Shown here in pieces: positions 1 to 6,860 of a DNA stretch of 13,205 nucleotides. The notes beneath the pieces are model-generated. The model searched no databases. It was not told the origin of the DNA and worked only from the letters and a program-made list of their open reading frames with translations. This DNA comes from Rhodospirillaceae bacterium (GTDB lineage: Bacteria > Pseudomonadota > Alphaproteobacteria > UBA11073): contig DPZW01000047.1 of assembly GCA_003536545.1 (NCBI GenBank), positions 1 through 13,205 on the forward strand. The letters are read 5' to 3'. The translations under genes and the position numbers were made by a program. Every line of letters starts with the position of its first letter. The stretch's first letter is position 1.

Positions 1-806
1 TGAATATTCTGGCAGAATATCCTGATGTGGTTCTGCAGCGTGGTATTCTGCAATTGCCCAAGGATGACGAAGCCAAACGTTTTGCAGATGCCCCGGCCAT
101 TGCCGGATTTGATAAAAATGAATTGCAATATCTGACAGCCGCCCAGGCTTCGGCATTGATGCAAACTGAAATTTTATCCGATGCATTATTTTGGCCGCGC
201 GCCGCCGTGATTGACCCTGCTTTATGGGTGCACGCACTGCGTGGCAATACACCGATCCTGGCAACTCGCAAAATCACTACCGTGCGCCGTGACAAGAATT
301 TTTATTGCCGCACAAATAACGGCGAAGAGATTTCTGCGCGCGCCGTTTATGTTGCCTGCGGCCATGCCATGGATTTAATCCCTGAAATTCACCAGCAAAT
401 CCGTCCGCGCATGGGACAAATTTCTATGGTCGCAGCCAATCAATTGCCGTCGTTTCCCCATGCCGTCAGCCTGGGGCATTATTTTATTCCGTCTGTGGGT
501 GAAAAAGATCATATTTTGGGCGCAACTTATGAACATACAGATGTTGTTGCCGTTACCGATGATGGCCACCAAAGAAATCTGGCTGCGCTACAGGAAATGG
601 CAAAACTCATTCCTGCACTTGCGACATCTCAAAACCTGACTGCTGCCGATTGTACGGGCCGCTCCGCCATCCGCGCCACCACGCTCAATCACCTGCCCTT
701 GTGGGGACGCGCAGATAACGGCTTATTTTATGTCACAGGGCTGGGATCGCGTGGACTGATGTCCGCACCCTATGCGGCACAGCAGTTAGTTATTGAGGCG
801 GAATAA
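1..806 (+). CDS. mnmC: MnmC-type FAD-dependent oxidoreductase, 3' part (5' end outside window)
   Basis: The reading frame is open from base 3, so the gene begins upstream and the GTG at 27 is not a start. The visible ~267 residues match the C-terminal part of the DAO-fold FAD domain of MnmC, which oxidatively removes the carboxymethyl group of cmnm5(s2)U34 in tRNA so that the wobble uridine can be methylated. Supporting motifs are an ILGATYEH block (513-536), a GRSAIRATTLNHLPLWG block (about 657-707) and GLGSRGLMSAP near the C-terminus (738-770), the usual FAD-contacting end of this family. Whether an N-terminal MnmD methyltransferase domain is fused cannot be seen. The last 21 bases overlap the end of the convergent prepilin gene. 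A different DAO-family oxidase is possible, but the GLGSRGL ending favours MnmC. Confidence 0.85.
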   Translation, partial: NILAEYPDVVLQRGILQLPKDDEAKRFADAPAIAGFDKNELQYLTAAQASALMQTEILSDALFWPRAAVIDPALWVHALRGNTPILATRKITTVRRDKNFYCRTNNGEEISARAVYVACGHAMDLIPEIHQQIRPRMGQISMVAANQLPSFPHAVSLGHYFIPSVGEKDHILGATYEHTDVVAVTDDGHQRNLAALQEMAKLIPALATSQNLTAADCTGRSAIRATTLNHLPLWGRADNGLFYVTGLGSRGLMSAPYAAQQLVIEAE

Positions 807-1442
807 GAATACGATGCTGTTGGATGGCGCATTGCATTTGGCTTCTATTTGTGTTGGCGTCACCGATATGTCTGGCGGCACAATGTCATTGAACATATTA
901 TTTGCGTCAATATCAACTGAGTTGTTTGAACTCTCATTCACAAATGATCCTACCATGCCACTGCTTTGAATCCGGTCCGGGCTTCCCGCCCATGTATTGA
1001 TAATATCCAGGCAATCTTTTTGTGCCACGCCTGATTGCATGATACGTATCAATGGGCCGGTGCCATATGGGTTACCCGCACTGGCCACAGACCAGATTCT
1101 TACAATCGCAAATTCTGTATCAATCGTATTGGCTGTTGTGCCGGGACGCACACTGCCTGGCAAAAGATTTTTATCAGGATCCAAAAATTCGATGGTAATG
1201 TCTCTGGGCGTGCCATTGATGTTATAAATAGTCGGTGTCGCAGTTTCATTGTGCTGCTGTAGATAATCCCGCGCCATCATCAATATGTCGCTGATTTGTT
1301 TTTCCTGGAGGCTGGATTGGCTTTTGCGATGAACAGAGGAATAGGCCATCCATATCCCGCCAATCACCAGACCGGCAACAACCAGGACAGCAATGGTTTC
1401 GATCATGGAAAAGCCGCAGTGGCCCTGAATTCTTTTCATCAT
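786..1442 (-). CDS. Type IV prepilin / pseudopilin-like protein
   Basis: This 218-residue protein has a class III signal: a 10-residue basic leader ending in Gly10, then FSMIE with Glu at mature position 5, then a long hydrophobic helix (about 16-35). This is the substrate pattern of prepilin peptidase PilD, and the helix would pack into a pilus or type II secretion pseudopilus. The rest looks like a globular pilin head, with Cys144 and Cys203 spaced like a C-terminal disulfide loop of type IVb or PilS-like pilins (inference). No pilus assembly gene is nearby, so it is an orphan here. Two tandem ATGs (1442 and 1439) can start it. No Shine-Dalgarno is evident, and a promoter-like element would start transcription at the second ATG. 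It is convergent with mnmC (21 bp overlap) and divergent from the DUF484 gene. Confidence 0.8.
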   Translation of the reverse strand: MMKRIQGHCGFSMIETIAVLVVAGLVIGGIWMAYSSVHRKSQSSLQEKQISDILMMARDYLQQHNETATPTIYNINGTPRDITIEFLDPDKNLLPGSVRPGTTANTIDTEFAIVRIWSVASAGNPYGTGPLIRIMQSGVAQKDCLDIINTWAGSPDRIQSSGMVGSFVNESSNNSVDIDANNMFNDIVPPDISVTPTQIEAKCNAPSNSIVFLFRLNN

Positions 1443-1445
1443 TTG

Positions 1446-1475
1446 ATTTTACCGCGCTTTGCCCTGCAATGACAA
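1446..1475 (-). promoter_or_regulatory. Candidate promoter of the prepilin gene
   Basis: Read on the minus strand, TTGTCA (1475-1470) and TAAAAT (1451-1446) are separated by 18 bases. Each matches the housekeeping consensus at 5 of 6 positions. Usual spacing puts the transcription start at 1439, the A of the second ATG, so the mRNA would be leaderless. The assignment is by eye only. Confidence 0.45.
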
Positions 1476-1551
1476 TGAGATTCGCAAAACAATGACATTC
1501 GGCGGCAAATAATGCCTTTACCCGGCCCTGAATTTCGCCACCATTGGGGGT

Positions 1552-2259
1552 ATGGATTCGCCCACCAAAGCCGTGCCCTTGTCTGAGCTTTCAGAAGACG
1601 ATGTGATCGCCTTTCTGCGTGCGCGTCCGAATTTTTTGCTTGAACACCCGATTCTGCTGGAAAGCCTGACCCCACCCGAAGGCCGCCAGGGCAAGGGTGT
1701 GACGGACTTCCAGCAATTCATGCTCAAACGCCTGCAGGCCAATTATGACTGGTTAAAGCAACAGCAACGTGAGCTGATTGCCAATTCCCGTGCCAATTTG
1801 CACAGCATCAGTCGTGTGCATCAGGCTGTTTTGCTGCTCATTGAGGCCAGCAGTTTTTCTGATCTTGCTCAATTAATCATGCATGACTTTGTCAATATTT
1901 TTGATGTTGATGCGGTTTCATTGCTGATTGAATCCGACAACCCCATTCAGCCTGAGCTCCAAAAACTCGGTGTGCGCATTGTACAGCCCGGGATGACTGA
2001 CTTCTGGCTGGAAGACGAAGCCGCCATGATGGACAGCGACATTACGGGGGATCCGATTATTTTTGGCCCTGCTGCACCCTTGGTGCGTTCACAATTATTA
2101 TTGCGTCTGGAATTGGTGCCGGAAGTCCCGCTGGGTATGTTGGCGATGGGCAGTCGTGATCCATTGTTATTCCAGGAATTGCAGGGCACAGAGCTGGTGA
2201 ATTTCCTGGCACGCGCCGTTGAGCGATCTTTGCGTTTTTGGCTGGAATGGAGCGCGTGA
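1552..2259 (+). CDS. DUF484 family protein
   Basis: A 235-residue protein matching DUF484 (PF04340) in length and architecture. The N-terminal block reads 'DVIAFLRARPNFLLEHPILLE', a slightly split version of the family's V-x2-(Y/F)L-x3-P-x-F(F/L)-x2-HP-x-LL pattern. A helical linker follows (residues about 45-85, rich in Q, L, R and K, probably coiled coil), then a GAF-like C-terminal domain. Its biochemical role is unknown. In many proteobacteria a DUF484 gene sits directly upstream of xerC; here one extra gene lies between them. The start at 1552 follows a G-run touching the ATG, so the ribosome site is unconvincing. The stop TGA is immediately followed by the GTG of the next gene. Confidence 0.85.
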   Translation: MDSPTKAVPLSELSEDDVIAFLRARPNFLLEHPILLESLTPPEGRQGKGVTDFQQFMLKRLQANYDWLKQQQRELIANSRANLHSISRVHQAVLLLIEASSFSDLAQLIMHDFVNIFDVDAVSLLIESDNPIQPELQKLGVRIVQPGMTDFWLEDEAAMMDSDITGDPIIFGPAAPLVRSQLLLRLELVPEVPLGMLAMGSRDPLLFQELQGTELVNFLARAVERSLRFWLEWSA

Positions 2260-2877
2260 GTGCCATTTGCGCGGCTATCATTTTTATTTTTGATTTGTCT
2301 CTCCCTTTCCGCCTGCATCACTGAACCCGCATCTTACAAGAATTATTTCGCCAAGAAAAAAATTGCAATTCCAGATTCAACGCAGCTCCAGCATTGCCGT
2401 GGCTATGGCTGCCGTTTTAAGGACAGTATTTCTCTTGCACCGACCGATTGGCAGAAAATTAAATCTCACTTTCACAAAAATCCGAAAGATGCTGCAGAGG
2501 AACGCGCCAGAATTTCCGTCGCCATTGGCACGTTTGAAAAAATTGTGGGGAAGGCATCCGGCAGTGATGTCGATCTGGCCGGCACTTTTCAAAGCACCGG
2601 AAACTTCCAGGAAGATTGCGTGGATGAGAGTATCAATACCACCAGCTATCTGGTCATTCTGAAAAATGCCGGATTGCTGCGTTTTCATGATATTTTGCAA
2701 CCCACTGCCCGGTTATGGTCCGGATGGCCGCATCAAACGGCTGTCATCCTTGAAAATACGACACAAGAAAAATTTGCCGTGGATTCATGGTTCCATGATA
2801 ACGGCGTAAATGCAGAAATTATCCCCCTTGCGTTATGGGAAGCTGGCTGGAGCCCGCAGCGGACAGATGATTTTTAG
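2260..2877 (+). CDS. Putative lipoprotein with Cys/His/Asp triad-like motifs
   Basis: A 205-residue protein with a GTG start that abuts the previous stop. It begins with a short basic n-region (R5), a hydrophobic stretch and a lipobox LSAC, giving Cys19 as the predicted lipidated residue; it would be anchored on the periplasmic face of a membrane. In the mature part three motifs stand out: EDCVDESINTT (Cys120), WPHQTAVILE (His158) and FAVDSWF (Asp175). The order Cys, His, Asp and the local contexts resemble papain-, NlpC- or transglutaminase-like thiol enzymes, but I cannot assign a named family, so enzyme activity is inference. A second cysteine pair (Cys46, Cys51) near the mature N-terminus may form a disulfide. 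It lies inside the DUF484-xerC unit and is probably co-transcribed. Confidence 0.75.
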   Translation: MPFARLSFLFLICLSLSACITEPASYKNYFAKKKIAIPDSTQLQHCRGYGCRFKDSISLAPTDWQKIKSHFHKNPKDAAEERARISVAIGTFEKIVGKASGSDVDLAGTFQSTGNFQEDCVDESINTTSYLVILKNAGLLRFHDILQPTARLWSGWPHQTAVILENTTQEKFAVDSWFHDNGVNAEIIPLALWEAGWSPQRTDDF

Positions 2878-2886
2878 ATCCTGACG

Positions 2887-2895
2887 TGATAAATT
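2887..2895 (+). promoter_or_regulatory. Possible extended -10 element upstream of xerC
   Basis: TG-A-TAAATT resembles an extended -10 (TGnTATAAT; hexamer 4 of 6). Its hexamer ends 7 bases before the A of the xerC ATG at 2902, so any transcript would be leaderless. No good -35 hexamer is visible, and read-through from DUF484 is equally possible. Confidence 0.25.
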
Positions 2896-2901
2896 CCTGG
2901 C

Positions 2902-3819
2902 ATGCAATGCAAAGCTGATCTGGATAACGCTTACCATAACTGGCTTGACCATTTATCGGCGCGACAATTATCACCGCATACCCAGCGTGCCTATGCGCTG
3001 GATGGCAAATTATTTATTGCATTTTTATCCGATCACCTGGGACATCCTGCCAGCCTGTCGGATATTTCAGAGGCGGTGATTGCGGATTTTCGTGCTTTCC
3101 TGGCCGCGCGTGCATCCGGCGGCGCAATTGCCACATCGCGCGCGCGCAATTTATCAGGCCTGAAAAACTTCCTGATCTGGCTGGATAAGACCGGACAAAT
3201 GCATCAGGGCAAAATTCATCTGGTGCGCGGGCCAAAACTTCCGCACCGCCTGCCCCGCCCATTGGATAACACCCAGATTGAAAATCTGGTTGAGCATACA
3301 GCCAGTGATGAAAACCGTGAGAGCTGGCTGCGGTTGCGCGATCAGGCTTTGTGGATTCTCCTTTACGGTGCGGGCCTGCGGATCAGCGAAGCATTGAATT
3401 TATCCATCCATGATATTCAATCGGATACACTGCGCATTTTGGGCAAGGGCCAGAAGGAGCGCATAGTCCCGCTATTGCCTGTGATTAAAAAATCCCTCGA
3501 AAAATATCTGGCCGAATGCCCGTTTACGCGCGGCAAAAAAGATTCTGTTTTTGTTGCGGTGCGGGGCGGCAATTTACAGCAATCCGAAGCGCAACGACGC
3601 ATGCGTGAATTGCGCCGCGAATTGCAATTGCCCGATAGCGTCACGCCGCATGCCCTACGGCATTCTTTTGCAACTGCGCTGCTGGTAGGCGGCGGGGATT
3701 TGCGATCGATTCAGGAATTATTGGGTCATGCTGCATTATCCACAACACAGCGATATACGGCAGTGACCAATCAGCAGTTACTGGATGTGCATAAGTCTGC
3801 GCATCCCAGAGCGAAATAA
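2902..3819 (+). CDS. xerC: Tyrosine recombinase XerC
   Basis: A 305-residue tyrosine recombinase of normal Xer length. The N-terminal SAM-like core-binding domain covers about residues 5-100 and the catalytic domain about 120-300. All catalytic residues are visible: Arg160 (GAGLRISEAL), Lys182 (GKGQKERIVPL), His250 and Arg253 (HALRHSFAT), His276 (LGHAALSTTQRY) and Tyr285. With XerD it resolves chromosome dimers at dif during FtsK-driven segregation. XerC is preferred over XerD because of the upstream DUF484 gene, a common xerC neighbour. No phage or transposon genes accompany it. There is no Shine-Dalgarno before ATG 2902. Its stop is separated by one base from the stop of the convergent ugd gene. 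Confidence 0.9.
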   Translation: MQCKADLDNAYHNWLDHLSARQLSPHTQRAYALDGKLFIAFLSDHLGHPASLSDISEAVIADFRAFLAARASGGAIATSRARNLSGLKNFLIWLDKTGQMHQGKIHLVRGPKLPHRLPRPLDNTQIENLVEHTASDENRESWLRLRDQALWILLYGAGLRISEALNLSIHDIQSDTLRILGKGQKERIVPLLPVIKKSLEKYLAECPFTRGKKDSVFVAVRGGNLQQSEAQRRMRELRRELQLPDSVTPHALRHSFATALLVGGGDLRSIQELLGHAALSTTQRYTAVTNQQLLDVHKSAHPRAK

Positions 3820-3820
3820 A

Positions 3821-5170
3821 TTATGCCGCAACTTTTTGCGCAGCAGAACTTGCAGCTCGCACAGCCGCACGACCAATGGAATAATAATCAAATCCGGCGG
3901 CTGCCATTTCAGCCGGTTTATAAACATTCCGTAAATCCACGATCACGGGCGCACGCAGGACAGATTTCACGCGTTTTAAATCCATCGCGCGAAATTCATT
4001 CCATTCCGTGATGAGCACCAGAACATCAGCATCCGCTGCTGCGGCATAAGATGTCTCACACCAATTGACATAAGGCATCAGTTTATTGGCTTCGGTCATG
4101 CCCACTGGATCATAAGCCTGGACCTCTGCGCCTGCGATTTTCAGCGCGGAAATAATATGCAGGCTGGGAGCTTCGCGCATGTCATCTGTATTGGGCTTAA
4201 AGGTTACGCCTAATACGCCGATGGTTTTCCCTTTCAAATCGCCGCCCACGGCAGATTTAATGCGCTCAACCATTTGGTCTTTGCGCTCTTCGTTATAACG
4301 ATCCACTTCTTCAATCAGGCCGACGGGCGAGCCTGCATCGCGGCCGATTTGAATCAAGGCACGCGTATCTTTAGGAAAACATGAACCGCCGTAACCTGCG
4401 CCCGCATGCAAGAATTTACGGCCAATCCGGCCATCCAGACCGATGCCGCGCGCGATATCCTGGACGTTTGCATTCGTGGCTTCGCATAAATCAGAAATTT
4501 GGTTGATGAAAGAAATTTTCATCGCCAGAAATGCATTGGCTGCGTATTTGGTGAGTTCCGCTGATGGCAGATCCATCAGGGCAATGGGCACATCAATCAG
4601 GTTCAGCGGACGGTAAAGCGCGCGCATAATATTTGTGGCGCGCTCACTTTCTGAGCCAATCACGACGCGGTCGGGACGCATGAAATCTTCAATCGCTGAA
4701 CCTTCGCGCAAAAATTCCGGGTTGGAACAAACATCAAAATCTGCAGATGGATTGGTTGCCGCAATAATTTTTTTGACTTCAGCAGCCGTCCCAACAGGCA
4801 CGGTGGATTTGGTCACGATAACAGTATAACCGGAGAGGTTTTTAGCAATATCTTCTGCGGCAGCATAAACATAAGTCAAATCCGCATGGCCATCACCGCG
4901 GCGTGATGGCGTGCCGACGGCAATAAACACCGCATCCGCATCCGGCACAGCCTTGGCAATATCAGTTGTGAAATTCAGGCGGCCCGCAGCGCGGTTTTTG
5001 GACACCACGTTTTCAAGGCCGGGTTCGTAAATCGGAATCTCGCCCCGTTCCAGTGCAGCAATTTTATCAGCATCTTTATCGACGCAGGTTACCTGAAACC
5101 CAAATTCCGCAAAACACGCGCCGGAAACCAAGCCCACATAGCCTACACCGATAACTGCAACTTTCACCAT
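3821..5170 (-). CDS. ugd: UDP-glucose 6-dehydrogenase
   Basis: A 449-residue member of the UDP-glucose/GDP-mannose dehydrogenase family. It makes UDP-glucuronate from UDP-glucose with two NAD+, supplying capsule, exopolysaccharide or LPS sugars in the cytoplasm. The N-terminal Rossmann motif is GVGYVG (8-13), followed by the conserved SNPEFLREGSAI block (149-160). Lys208 and Asn212 lie in ELTKYAANAF, and the catalytic Cys264 lies in GYGGSCFPKDT. The C-terminal UDP-binding domain follows, with GVTFKPNTDDMREAPS (321-336). Length and all key residues are intact. It reads in the same direction as comF, 107 bases downstream, but has its own candidate promoter. No polysaccharide genes are adjacent in this window. 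Confidence 0.95.
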   Translation of the reverse strand: MVKVAVIGVGYVGLVSGACFAEFGFQVTCVDKDADKIAALERGEIPIYEPGLENVVSKNRAAGRLNFTTDIAKAVPDADAVFIAVGTPSRRGDGHADLTYVYAAAEDIAKNLSGYTVIVTKSTVPVGTAAEVKKIIAATNPSADFDVCSNPEFLREGSAIEDFMRPDRVVIGSESERATNIMRALYRPLNLIDVPIALMDLPSAELTKYAANAFLAMKISFINQISDLCEATNANVQDIARGIGLDGRIGRKFLHAGAGYGGSCFPKDTRALIQIGRDAGSPVGLIEEVDRYNEERKDQMVERIKSAVGGDLKGKTIGVLGVTFKPNTDDMREAPSLHIISALKIAGAEVQAYDPVGMTEANKLMPYVNWCETSYAAAADADVLVLITEWNEFRAMDLKRVKSVLRAPVIVDLRNVYKPAEMAAAGFDYYSIGRAAVRAASSAAQKVAA

Positions 5171-5200
5171 AGAAATGTCCGATCAAAAGATTGATGAGAT

Positions 5201-5230
5201 GTTATAACGGAAACAGGGGGTAAATTTCAA
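5201..5230 (-). promoter_or_regulatory. Candidate ugd promoter
   Basis: On the minus strand TTGAAA (5230-5225) and TATAAC (5206-5201) are 18 bases apart, each 5 of 6 to the housekeeping consensus. The expected transcription start is near 5194, giving a leader of about 24 bases to the ATG at 5170. This is the best-looking promoter in the window by eye. Confidence 0.5.
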
Positions 5231-5242
5231 CTTATTTCACCC
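5218..5242 (+). repeat. Imperfect inverted repeat over the ugd -35 region
   Basis: GGGTAAAT (5218-5225) pairs with ATTTCACCC (5234-5242) through 8 base pairs with one bulged C (5238) and an 8-base loop. It touches the -35 hexamer of the candidate ugd promoter, so it could be an operator. It could instead be a weak hairpin after comF, although no T-run follows it on the minus strand. Confidence 0.35.
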
Positions 5243-5277
5243 ATTACTTGCAGGATTAACTTATATTTAACAATGGC

Positions 5278-6000
5278 TTAGGCAACGCGCATGAGGGTTA
5301 AAACCTTCACGTCCCGTGCCCCGGCACGCATCAGGGTTTTTGCGCAAACCGATGCCGTTGCCCCCGTGGTCAACACATCATCCACCAAAATAACATCCCT
5401 GTCTTTGATTTTCTCCTGCCAACGGGAATGAACGCGAAAAGCACCGGTCACATTTTTCAAACGCTGTTCGCGGTTCATCGCCCCCTGACTGGGCGTACGG
5501 CGATGGCGCACAAGGCCGTCCAATGCACAAATCTGTCCCGATAATTTCGCAAGCGCGCGTGCGAGCAATGCCGCCTGGTTATACCGCCGCATAAAAATCC
5601 GCGTGCGGTGCAGTGGCACGGGAATAATCATGCTGCCTGGGGTAAACCATTCTGGTGCGGCGCGATGCATCCAGCTTGCAAAGGCGGGTGCGAGGTATAA
5701 TTGATCACCATGTTTGAAGCGCAAGATTAACGCCTTGCTTTCGTCATCATAAACAGCAGCCGATCGGGCGGCGGAAAATGGCGGTGACTCTGCCAGACAG
5801 CGCGCACATAACGTATCATCACTACCGTAATCATGTGGGAATGGCAGGCCGCAACCCGCACAATAGGGCGGAACAATGAAATGCATTTTGGGCCAACAAT
5901 CCGGGCAAAGGGCATGCGCCTGCCCCACCAACATTCCACATTGCTGACAACGATGCGGCAGCAAAATATCCAGCAATTGCTCTGGCCAAGAAAGAGACAT
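5278..6000 (-). CDS. comF: ComF family phosphoribosyltransferase-like protein
   Basis: A 240-residue protein when started at the ATG at 6000 (MSLSWPEQLLDILLPHRC), which matches the usual ComF N-terminus and length. The frame stays open to 6267, but that extension lies inside the methyltransferase gene and looks non-coding. Eight cysteines in four C-x2-C pairs (18/21, 32/35, 47/50, 65/68) form the N-terminal zinc-binding region. A phosphoribosyltransferase-type fold follows, with the PRPP-loop motif ILVDDVLTTGAT (204-215, acidic pair Asp207-Asp208). ComF proteins support DNA uptake in naturally competent bacteria; in alphaproteobacteria the role is mostly untested. An alternative ATG at 6015 would overlap the divergent gene further. 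comF beside a methyltransferase is a familiar alphaproteobacterial arrangement. Confidence 0.9.
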   Translation of the reverse strand: MSLSWPEQLLDILLPHRCQQCGMLVGQAHALCPDCWPKMHFIVPPYCAGCGLPFPHDYGSDDTLCARCLAESPPFSAARSAAVYDDESKALILRFKHGDQLYLAPAFASWMHRAAPEWFTPGSMIIPVPLHRTRIFMRRYNQAALLARALAKLSGQICALDGLVRHRRTPSQGAMNREQRLKNVTGAFRVHSRWQEKIKDRDVILVDDVLTTGATASVCAKTLMRAGARDVKVLTLMRVA

Positions 6001-6853
6001 GGCTTTAGATAACATGATTATGTCCGCCGCGCCGCAAATTTTTGACACGGAATTGCTCATCCGCCGCCAGGGCATGGCGCAGATGCCGCTGTTTCTAAAT
6101 TCGGAGTTTGAAGTGGCATTGCTGGACCGGCTGAATGATGTCACACGTGAATTTGAACAGGCGGCTTTGCTGGGCGACAATACAATGATCGAAGCTTTGC
6201 GCGCGCATCCGAAGATTAAAAATATTTCCTGCCTTGGCCCCGGACATTTCAATGATGAGAGGATCAAGCTGCCACCGCAATCGATGGATTTGATGATTTC
6301 AGCCTGGCATATGGGATGGCTGAATGATGTGCCGGGATACCTGGCGCAAGTTAAACATATCTTGAAACCTGACGGTTGGTTTTTGGCAGTTTTTTATGGC
6401 GGTGAAAGCCTGATTGAATTACGGCAAGCCTTGTGGCAAGCGGATGAAGAAATTTCTGGCGGCGTGAACATGCGCGTGGCTCCCATGATTGATTTGCGGG
6501 ATGCTGCTGCGTTATTGCAGCGTGCACAATTTGCCTTGCCGGTTGCGGATCATGATGTGATTACGGTCCACTACCCCGATATGTTTGCCGTCATGCGTGA
6601 ATTACGCATGGCAGGCCTCACCAATATGTTAACAGGCCGCCCAAAATCCTTGACAACGAAAAATTATTTTCTGCGCGCGGCGCAAATTTATGCGGAGAAA
6701 TTTAGTTTGCCTGATGGACGTATTCCGGCAACGGCAGAAGTCATTTCCCTTTCCGCCTGGGCCCCATCCGAAGGCCAGCAAAAAGCCATGATTCCCGGCA
6801 CCGCCACCCAAAGACTGGCCGATGCATTGAATGCTACCGAACATAAGGTATGA
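5999..6853 (+). CDS. NDUFAF5/BioC-like SAM-dependent methyltransferase-family protein
   Basis: A 284-residue protein resembling the alphaproteobacterial relatives of mitochondrial NDUFAF5, a complex I assembly factor that hydroxylates an arginine in NDUFS7. Shared features are PQIFD near the N-terminus, the ILKPDGWFLAVFYGGESL block (121-138), HYPDMFAVMRELRMAGLTN (191-209), an IPATAEV segment (242-248) and the ending AWAPSEGQQKAMIPG (253-267). The glycine-rich SAM motif I, expected near 55-60, reads EQAALLGDNT and lacks GxGxG, so catalytic competence is doubtful. Start choice is uncertain. ATG 5999 has a purine-rich upstream stretch, while ATG 6014 or 6020 (MSAAPQIFD) fits relatives better. 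It diverges from comF with overlapping start codons and lies 7 bases before zapE. Confidence 0.8.
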   Translation: MALDNMIMSAAPQIFDTELLIRRQGMAQMPLFLNSEFEVALLDRLNDVTREFEQAALLGDNTMIEALRAHPKIKNISCLGPGHFNDERIKLPPQSMDLMISAWHMGWLNDVPGYLAQVKHILKPDGWFLAVFYGGESLIELRQALWQADEEISGGVNMRVAPMIDLRDAAALLQRAQFALPVADHDVITVHYPDMFAVMRELRMAGLTNMLTGRPKSLTTKNYFLRAAQIYAEKFSLPDGRIPATAEVISLSAWAPSEGQQKAMIPGTATQRLADALNATEHKV

Positions 6854-6860
6854 ATAAGGG

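Noticed and set aside
27..29. GTG as the start of the mnmC gene
   Set aside because: The frame remains open upstream to the window edge, and the FAD domain would be badly truncated if it began here.
1439..1675. Minus-strand open frame across the start of DUF484
   Set aside because: It is a shadow of the DUF484 coding sequence: it carries no family motif and its composition is Arg/Ser/Trp-rich, as in antisense frames.
2902..3819. XerC as a phage or island integrase
   Set aside because: It sits in the conserved DUF484-xerC context with no tRNA, att-like repeat or phage genes around it, and has the standard Xer length.
5171..5277. Intrinsic terminator after comF
   Set aside because: The only hairpin there (5218-5242) is bulged, AT-rich in its inner half and lacks a T-run on the minus strand.
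6001..6267. N-terminal extension of comF by 89 codons
   Set aside because: It lies wholly antisense to the methyltransferase start, its composition is unlike a protein N-terminus, and ComF proteins normally begin close to the LLDxLLPxxC motif found just after the ATG at 6000.
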